From Sorghum bicolor (Eukaryota > Streptophyta > Magnoliopsida > Poales > Poaceae), in assembly GCF_000003195.3 (NCBI RefSeq), contig NC_012873.2, positions 21,044,347 to 21,108,346 of the forward strand: a stretch of DNA of 64,000 nucleotides, given 5' to 3'. Under the pieces are notes generated by a model. The model ran no database searches. It saw only the letters and a list, made by a program, of their open reading frames with translations, and had not been told where the DNA came from. Below are positions 57,541 to 64,000 of the stretch, in pieces. A program made the translations under genes and the position numbers. Numbering within the stretch: position 1 is the stretch's first letter; each line of letters opens with the position of its first letter.

Positions 57541-58576
57541 CGTGCTCGGCTCGTGGCTCCACCCATTAGTCCCTATTCGTAGTATGGCTCGAGACTAAAC
57601 GTCCCTCAGCGTGAGCTTCGAAATTACAGGAGGCCTTAAATCCCAGTTCGTCTCACAGGCCGAGACTAAAAGCCCAAAACTTGCAATTCCCGGCAGTTAA
57701 GGGGGAGTGTTTGGTGTTTATTTTTTCTTTTTTTTAAAACATATCCAATATTTTTAATTATATCATAAATTAAATACTTGACATAATATTGTGAAAAAAA
57801 TAATATGGATTTCCTTTTGCTTTATGGCACATAAGAAAAAATTGTAACCTAATATCTTTTATTTTTTAAAAAATAATGAATATAAATGTTACTAATTACG
57901 TGTATTTTGTTAATGCAAAAATATATTCTTCACTTAAACTATATAATACTATTTATTTTTAACAGAAAATGTATTTCCACATAATTTTAGCGTTAATCTT
58001 TTGTTTTTTATCAAATATTATCTAAATACGCAACATAGAAAATCCATCATCAAATAAGAGTTTCATAATATCTCTAGAACACATATATCTCTAAAGTCAT
58101 GTTAGTTTAAAGGCTCGGGACTAAAGGCCCTAAACTTTCCACAGCCCACCGGTTACATTAGTTTTAGGATTTTAAATTTATTTCTTTTTATTTAAAGCTA
58201 AAACTTTGTTAAATGTACATAAAATTAAATACTTGACATAATTTCTTCAAAAATAATATGTGTTTACTTTTGCTTTAATTTACCCAGTAAAAGTTTTAAA
58301 CTTAAAATCTTTTTGTTTTTTCGAAAATATTAAACACAAATTTCCCTAATATTAAGTATTTTGTTAATGCAAAAATATATTGTTCAACTATAATTCAAAT
58401 AATTGTTGGTTTCTAACAGAACATTTATTTTCACATCATTTGAATGTTAATCTTTTGTTTATAATCTAGAGGACCACATAAATCAATTGTCACTACTAAA
58501 CATATATCAATTTAAATCCATTGTCAAACAAAGTCTCAATTAATTAATAATTACATAATATCTTTACAACCCACTA
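57541..58576. repeat. CACTA-type subterminal region with duplicated 455-bp unit
   Basis: The motif cgagactaaa/cgggactaaa occurs at about 57590, 57660 and 58115, as in grass CACTA ends. Units 57660-58114 and 58115-58570 align along their length, sharing aaattaaatacttgacata, tttgttaatgcaaaaatata and gttaatcttttgttt in the same order. They are strongly diverged. No gene is seen. Confidence 0.65.
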
Positions 58577-59228
58577 TCATGCGGGCACAACAGTGAACTT
58601 TTTGTTGATATATGACCCTTGGTTATGATCATCCCTTAACCATGGAGTGTCGTCATTATTTAACAAAATACTTGGGTCTTTGTTCACTTTGAATGGTGGA
58701 ATTCGGTTATCTCTTTCATAATCACCTGACATGTCTGACTTGTCCTCAATTCCGACAATATTTCTTTTCCTAGGTAGAACTATGTGGTGCTTTGGCTCAT
58801 GATTGATTTTCGAGTTGTCATCATTTTTCCCTCTCTTTGTTTTTGTAGACATGTCTTTCACATAGAACACCTGACTCACATCCGCTGGAATGACGAATGG
58901 TTCATCTTGGGACCCAACATTGTTAAGGTTCACCATTGTCATCCCATACTCCTTATCGACTGTTACCCCTCCTCCAGTCATCTTTACCTATTTACACTAG
59001 AATAAAGGAACTTTAAAATTTGTTGTGTAATCTAGTTCCCATATGTCATGTATTTGGCCATAATATGTTTGTTTGTTCCCATCGGATCTGTGGCATCTAC
59101 TCGTACACCACTGTTTTAGTTGGTGCTCCTTTTATCTTGGGCTACTGTGTAAAATGTATTCTCATTGATCTCATACAATTTGTACATGTTGATATGCCAC
59201 GATGGCTGCCTGGCCAACAAATAAAGCT
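58577..59228 (-). pseudogene. CACTA transposase C-terminal region (DUF4216-like)
   Basis: On the minus strand, 58577-58981 carries KEYGMTMVNLN, then EPFVIPADVSQVFYVKD, a block usual near the C-terminus of tnp2-type proteins. Upstream (to about 59228) there are matching fragments with YYGQIHDIWELDY and FKVPLF in broken frames. It points opposite to the tnp2 sequence that starts at about 59235, so two CACTA pieces abut head to head. Confidence 0.7.
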
Positions 59229-59234
59229 ACTCAT

Positions 59235-60016
59235 CTATGCGCGATGCACAAAGAGAGTGTGAAAGTGTGAAGGAGAAGGCAAAGTTCAAGCGCATGCTAG
59301 AGGATCACATGAAATTGCTTTATCCGACCGTTGAAGATGGACAAAAAAAAGCTAGGTACGACACTAGAACTGCTGCAATGGAAGGAAAAGAATGGTACAT
59401 CCGACAAGGCATTTGGGCAGTTATTGAAGATCATGAAAAAGATGCTTCTCAGAGCAAACGAATTGCCTACCACTACGTATGAAGCAAAGCAGGTTGTCTG
59501 TCCTTTGGGACTGGAAATCCCAAAGATACACGCATGTCCTAATGACTGCATCCTGTACCGTGGGGAGGAATATGAGAATTTGGATGCATGCCCGGTATGC
59601 AAAGCATTGTGGTATAAGATCTGGCGAGATGATCCTGGCCACATCGAGGGTGAAGAATGTCCTAGGAAGAAAATCCCTACCAAGGTCATGTGGTATGCTC
59701 CTATAATACCTCGCTTGAAATGTTTGTTTAGAAATAAGACAATGCAAAGTTGTTGCAGTGGCATAAAGAAGACCTTAAGGTAGACAATATGTTGAGACAC
59801 CCTGCTGATGGAGCCCAGTGGAGAGCGATAGATAGAGAATTTCTAGAGTTTGCAGATGAGGCTAGATACTTGAGGTTCGCTTTAAGTACAGATGGTTTTA
59901 ATCCTTTTGGAGAGCAGAGCAGCAGTCATAGCACTTGGCCAGTCACTCTATGCATCTACAATCTTCCTCCATGGTTATGCATGAAGTAGATGTTCATTAT
60001 GATGCCTGCGCTCATC
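59235..60016 (+). pseudogene. CACTA-1 tnp2-type transposase fragment
   Basis: Fragments in three frames: 59237-59482, 59331-59783 and 59750-59989. Blocks include LLRANELPTTTYEAK, CPLGLEIPKIHACPNDCILYR, CPVCKALWY, WHKEDLKVDNMLRHPADG.QW and LRFALSTDGFNPFG...STWPVTL.IYNLPPWLC. These are the N-terminal half of the tnp2 transposase domain (PF02992). It stops in the IMMPA(L/I) block at 60016, where CACTA-2 begins. Confidence 0.85.
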
Positions 60017-60215
60017 CACTAGTAGAAATGTATTCATCAATGACAATCCTCTAGTGACGATTCTATTTTCGTCACACCAAGAAAGCATTCCATGATGAAA
60101 TAGTACAGGTTCGTCATTAGTCATAAGTGACGGTGCTTTGACACAAAGAATTATGACGAAACCGAAATAATCGTCGTAGAAAGGAAAAACAGAATCGTCA
60201 TTGATTGTTTGGATG
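60017..60215 (+). promoter_or_regulatory. CACTA-2 left terminus with subterminal repeats
   Basis: After cactagtagaaa there are at least six tgacg/cgtca motifs in both directions, e.g. around 60055, 60070, 60112, 60126, 60150 and 60193. In CACTA elements such subterminal repeats bind the accessory transposition protein. Confidence 0.65.
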
Positions 60216-60259
60216 TACCCTATCGAAAACCGGCACCATTTTTTCTTTCTAGCGCACTG

Positions 60260-60690
60260 GATGTAACAGTGGGTCCCATTAGCAGGTCCCACTATCCTGA
60301 CATGGTGCCTTGGTGGCATCTATGGGTCCACTTTTTTGGTCGTGGCGCTATGGTCCCACCAGCGGGTCCCACCTAGTTGACGTGGTGTTCGAGTCCCACA
60401 GATGGGTCCCACAATCATGAGGTGGGCCATGGTCACACACAGGCGGGTCCCACAGTCATGACGTGGCAACATGGTCCCATCGGCATGACATGGCACCATG
60501 GTCCCACCAGTGGGTCCCACATCATCGACTTGGCACCATTGTCCCACCAGTGGTCCCGACATCCTGACGCGGCCCCTTGGTCCCATCGACGGGTCCCAAC
60601 CCCGTTGAAGTGGCGACTAGGTCCCACCAGTGGTCCCTGCCTCGCTGACATGGCGTCATGGTCCCACCAGTGGGATCCATGTCGCTGACG
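60260..60690. repeat. gtgggtcccac minisatellite
   Basis: About ten imperfect units of roughly 40 bp with a palindrome-rich core ccaccagtgggtcccac and a spacer such as tgacgtggcnccatggt. It gives open frames on both strands that are just repeat translation. Confidence 0.85.
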
Positions 60691-60736
60691 TGGCCATGCG
60701 GGGCAATTCGCCTTCCGTCTTTTATTTGGCAAAAAA

Positions 60737-60812
60737 ATTGCTCCTACGGAGCTTCGAACCCGCGACCTCCCGCTGGAGACCCAGGCGCGTTACCACTAGA
60801 CCAAGAGCTGGT
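60737..60812 (-). other. tRNA-like module 1 in CACTA-2
   Basis: The minus strand contains tggtctagtggtaacgc (A-box-like), then ctgggtctccag (a small stem-loop), then ggttcgaagc (B-box-like) and an aggagca end. The 5' gctc and 3' gagc could pair as part of an acceptor stem. The T stem has mismatches and the spacing before the A box is short, so I do not call a functional tRNA. Confidence 0.5.
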
Positions 60813-60876
60813 TTGTGCTTTGGCATTATAGATTTTTTTATTTGTTTAGTTAAAATATGTAATGGAACTTCCAAAT

Positions 60877-60952
60877 ATTGCTCCCGAGGAGTTTCGAACT
60901 CACGACTAGCCGGTAGACACGCTCGTGTCTAACCACCAAAGTACTCAAGCTT
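60877..60952 (-). other. tRNA-like module 2 in CACTA-2
   Basis: On the minus strand gcttgag..tttggtggttagacac is followed by gtgagttcgaaactcc and gggagcaat. It has the same order and the same aatattgctcc-type border as module 1, about 140 bp away, so the two look like diverged tandem copies. Confidence 0.45.
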
Positions 60953-61129
60953 TTGTGTTCATATGTCACATGTTTTTTATTTGAACCGAAATTGTTTAAT
61001 ATTTCTCCATCTGGCTTCATGGGCCCTATACCCATACTGATCCATCGTCCATGACGCAAAAGGCAGACATGACGTGCGTGACTTGAGCCCTCGCGCGAGG
61101 GCGTGCATGGACTCGGCGGCTACGAGGAG

Positions 61130-61290
61130 ATCGACGGTGTGCGTCTCCACGCTCAGGTGATCGACGTCGTGGTGGATCCCTAATGCTCGGGTGATTGACG
61201 TCGTGCGACCCTAGGGCTCGACTGAGGCTCGGGTGATCAACGCTGTGTGTCCCTAGGACTCGGCTCAAGTGATTGACGTGTGGCACCACG
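61130..61290. repeat. Four-unit ggtgatcgacgt repeat
   Basis: Imperfect units gctc(a/g)ggtga(t)cgacgtcgtg occur near 61151, 61184, 61227 and 61263, in a GC-rich leader. It is probably CACTA-2 5' noncoding DNA. Confidence 0.65.
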
Positions 61291-61875
61291 GCAAGGAAAG
61301 CCTTGCATCCCGGCGGCTAGCCACGGCAACAGAAGTCGTCGCGAGGAAGTCTGTCTCGTGTCGTGACACCCTGCCTTGGTCGCGTTCGCACACGAGTCGG
61401 CTGGTCGACACCGTGCGGTGGAGCTGAGCATCAACGACAAGTAGAGCTGCGCGTGGCGCGCGAGCGGTGGATCACTATGTACAAGATTTATTCAAAAGAA
61501 TATTTGAAAATATATGAATTGTCAACAAATTTAGATGCTCGTAAATTGCTCATTTTAGCTCTGATTTGATCAATTTAAATTACGTTAAATTCGTCTTATC
61601 GAGCTGTACATAGTACTATCATTATTCAGTAGGATAATTTTTTTTGGAAGTTATATTTAATTAATTATTATTGTAGCAGGGGCATAGTATAATGTTTGTT
61701 TTTTTACATATAAGCACGTGTTAGTTTATTATTTTGAATATTGTTCAATGAACTTTAATTTGTTTTTTTATTTTTTACATATATGCATGTGTTTAATTTG
61801 GAAATTGTTACATATAATATGATTTTAGTTTGAATTTGTTGACTGAGTACAATGTTTATTCTATTATCAAAATAG
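61291..61875. other. CACTA-2 leader or intron
   Basis: The first part is GC-rich and 61480-61875 is AT-rich, without a coding pattern I can support. Confidence 0.4.
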
Positions 61876-62190
61876 ATGGATAGAAGCTTAATATTTGGGG
61901 CACCATTCAAACCTACATATGTGAAAGGAGTTGAAGAGTTCATGAAATTGTGAGCAAAAGATATTCCAAAGACAGCCATATACTTTGCCCATGTACGCGA
62001 TGTCTTAATCAAAAATTGTGGTCTCAGCCTGATGTAAGCGACCATCTACACATTTATAGAATGTCTACTAGGTGGATTGAGCATGGGGAGTCGTCAAATG
62101 TTGAAGTAGTTGAAAATTTGGACCAGCAGGAGGTCGAAGTAAGGGATCATGACTTTGGGATACATGACGATATGGCCGATTATGACTCAT
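61876..62190 (+). pseudogene. CACTA-2 transposase, N-terminal transposase-associated domain
   Basis: ATG at 61876 starts MDRS, then a GAPFKPTYVKGVEEFMK block. After a frameshift near 61950 come DSHILCPCTRCLNQ, then HLHIYRMSTRWIEHGE. The C.C..C-type pattern followed by a W..HGE motif matches the transposase-associated domain (PF13963) that precedes tnp2. It is broken by one frameshift. Confidence 0.8.
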
Positions 62191-63546
62191 GATGAGGATC
62201 ACGGAGTACCAGAGATGATAGGAGAGTTGTATGCTGCGGCAGAGGCTCAGAGAGAACAGCCAAGGTTTGTGAGAGTCCTTGAAGATGCGAAGAAGTCTCT
62301 TAGCCTGGGATCTAGGCATTCTAAATTCTCTTTTCTGGTGAGGATGTTGTATATCAAGTCTCGTTATCGAATTGGCAATGGAGCATTTTTCGTAATTATG
62401 AAGCTGTTGTCAGAAGGTTACCCTCAGAGTGATTTTGAATGATGAGGCAAAAAAATATCTTAAAGAGTTGGGCCTTAGATTTCAAAACATTGATGTGTGT
62501 GAGAATAATTGTGTGTTGTTTCGGAAGGAGTATGAAAAGGAGGATGTGTGCCTAGTATGCAACGCGTCTAGATGGAAAGATGGAACTGGGGCCAAGCGGG
62601 TTCCACACAAGGTATTGAGGTATTTTCCACTTGTGTCAAGGTTGCAAACAATTTTCGCTTTGAAGTGAACTTCTAAAGAAACACAATAGCACAAGAATAT
62701 GAGGAAGCCAGTCGACAATGTAATGAGCCATCTAGCTGATGGGGAAGCATGGAAGCACTTTGACGGGAGGGAACCCACATTTATAGCTAATCTGAGGAAC
62801 CTCAGACTTGCCTTAGCTACCAATGGATTCAATCTATTTGGCAACATAAGTACCCAATACAGTATGTGGCCACTGCTTCTGACTCCGCTCAATCTGCCAC
62901 CGCGGGAATGTTGAATCCAACAAACTGCTTTATGTCTTTACTCATACCAGGTCCAAAATCCCCAGGAAAGGATTTTGATTTGTTCTTTGAGCCCCTTATT
63001 GAGGACTTGCTTGAGCTATGGAAGGGCGTCACTACCTTTGATGCATGTACTGGTCAGAAGTTTGACCTCCGTGCTACCGTGTTGTTGTGTATACATGATT
63101 TTCCAGCGTTGAGCACGTTATCAGGGCGAACAACAAAGGGGTATTATGCATGTACTCATTGTAACAAGGATCCATTGTCCTGGGCTATAAGGAATAAGCT
63201 ATGTTACATTGGACATCGTCGTTACCTTCCAATGACACATAAGTGGCGGAGAAGCTTGGCTTTCGATGGTAAGCATGAAAAGAAAGATCAGCCAGGCAAG
63301 TTCACTTTGGAGGAGGTCATGGAACAACTAGAGAAGGTGAAAGATGTGAGGCCAGGGAAGCATCTAGAAATTATTGGAAAAATAAGGAAGCGGAATAAGG
63401 GTCCAAGGATTTATAGCCGCAAAGATGGGTTATAGAGATTGCCATATTGGAAAGATTTGAAGCTTCCACATAATCTTGATGTGATGCACATAGAGAAAAA
63501 CATATGTGAAAACATTTTTGGCATATTGCTCAATGTATAGGGGAAG
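62191..63546 (+). pseudogene. CACTA-2 tnp2-type transposase
   Basis: Frames 62149-62442, 62429-62668, 62699-62914 and 62866-63435 together carry SRHSKFSFLVRMLYIKSRY, ELGL..QNIDVCENNCVLFRKEY, C.VCNASRWK, LRLALATNGFNLFGN, NPTNCFMSLLIPGPKSPG, TFDACTGQKFDLRA, SGRTTKGYYACTHC and GHRRYLP blocks of PF02992. Near 63435-63540 the LPHNLDVMHIEKNICENI motif follows after one stop. The frame is cut at 63546 by a new cacta end. It is more complete than CACTA-1 but has at least four frame breaks. Confidence 0.88.
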
Positions 63547-64000
63547 CACTATACCACAACCCTTAATCAATGACTTACTGCAGTTGCTAAAAGTTGAAAA
63601 ACAGCGTTGAACAGTGAGTTGCTAAAAGTTTAGGATGGACAGTTAGTTGTTAAAATTATATGCGGCGATGGATGGTCCGTTGCTATAACTTTTTTGCTTT
63701 TGCATTTGATGGTCAGTCGCTATACATCAGTACAACATCTTACAATCGATTGCTAAACAAATTTGGCCAAAGGCGCGCAATATTTGGGCCCTTCCCGCGG
63801 TAATTTTGGCCCAAATTCACCTAAACCCTAACTCATCCCCACATACCTAGAGCCACTTGGTAACGTAAGAGTTCCACACGAGCGCCGACGCCACCCGTAC
63901 GGCACGATTCACCTCTCGCGAGCCGCGCTGCTGCCTTCCCCGCCGGTCGGCTACCCCCGCTGCTCGCCCCTGCTGGCCATCCAGCCTCGGCGGCATTGTG
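63547..64000 (+). mobile_element. CACTA-3, left end only
   Basis: It starts cactataccacaaccc inside the CACTA-2 tnp2 codons, with aag (63544-63546) as the possible 3-bp TSD. Repeats of (g/c)a(g)ttgctaaaa and gttgctata/cgctata occur at about 63581, 63616, 63653, 63691, 63717 and 63748. From 63770 the sequence becomes GC-rich with ccctaaccc-like telo-box words, like a promoter or leader. The other end is out of view. Confidence 0.55.

Larger units (their letters stand above)
60017..63546 (+). mobile_element. CACTA-2 element, interrupted at its right by CACTA-3
   Basis: It starts with the terminal motif cactagtagaaatg at 60017. Inverted and direct tgacga/tcgtca subterminal words follow (60040-60210), then a minisatellite, two tRNA-like modules, a GC-rich leader and transposase exons. 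The likely 3-bp TSD before it is atc (60014-60016). Its right end was not found; coding sequence is cut at 63546. Confidence 0.75.

Noticed and set aside
60377..60732. About 100-residue His/Gly/Trp-rich frames on both strands
   Set aside because: They are translations of the gtgggtcccac minisatellite.

Overview
The window is repeat-derived nuclear DNA of a plant, most likely a grass. It holds long Ty3/gypsy LTR retrotransposons of the Tat, Athila and Tekay/Del lineages, a plant L1-type LINE, and CACTA (En/Spm) transposons with tnp2-type transposases. I see no intact host gene, no rRNA and no convincing functional tRNA. The species cannot be told from this sequence. Almost every coding region is a transposon gene with stops or frameshifts.

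Positions 1-54784 are one nested stack that can be unpicked from matching LTR ends and 5-bp target-site duplications (TSDs). The base is a minus-strand Tat-lineage element (T); its 5' LTR is 54063-54784 and its 3' LTR lies left of the window. A plus-strand LINE (1-5682) sits in the antisense accessory ORF downstream of T's pol. An Athila-type element A (9076-50050, TSD catac) is inserted in T's reverse transcriptase, cutting T's pol into 50051-54016 and 6213-9075. A second Athila-type element B starts inside A's left LTR (10439). B's left LTR was hit twice: by C (10516-18905, TSD cacac), an Athila element with a full but broken gag-pol, and by D (19793-39763, TSD atata), a minus-strand Tekay/Del chromovirus with 4.2-4.5 kb LTRs. 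D's extra ORF upstream of gag was then hit by E (29605-34181, TSD ctcat), a plus-strand solo LTR of a D-related family. LTR divergence counted by eye (A about 5-6%, C 4-5%, D about 2%) agrees with this order.

The A/B internal region (40468-48393) has gag and two retropepsin-like domains in tandem but no reverse transcriptase, RNase H or integrase, so it is non-autonomous. It holds two about 8% diverged copies of a 2.95-kb segment. I read this as a fusion: B's front half joined to A's back half by a deletion. C shares their LTR ends, tRNA-Asp-type primer site and 3' untranslated blocks, so its family is a plausible source of the missing enzymes.

Positions 54785-64000 hold DNA transposon debris: part of a CACTA accessory gene, a 120-bp AT-rich tandem array, a Tekay-like LTR fragment, a duplicated 455-bp CACTA-type noncoding unit, a minus-strand transposase C-terminus, and a chain of plus-strand CACTA elements. 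CACTA-1 tnp2 is interrupted at 60017 by CACTA-2, whose own tnp2 is interrupted at 63547 by CACTA-3. CACTA-2 carries a GTGGGTCCCAC minisatellite and two tandem tRNA-like modules.

The best candidates for undescribed biology are the tandem retropepsins of the non-autonomous Athila element, an acidic ORF conserved inside Tekay-type LTRs, the pre-gag ORF of D, the antisense coiled-coil ORF of T, and the duplicated tRNA-like modules of CACTA-2.
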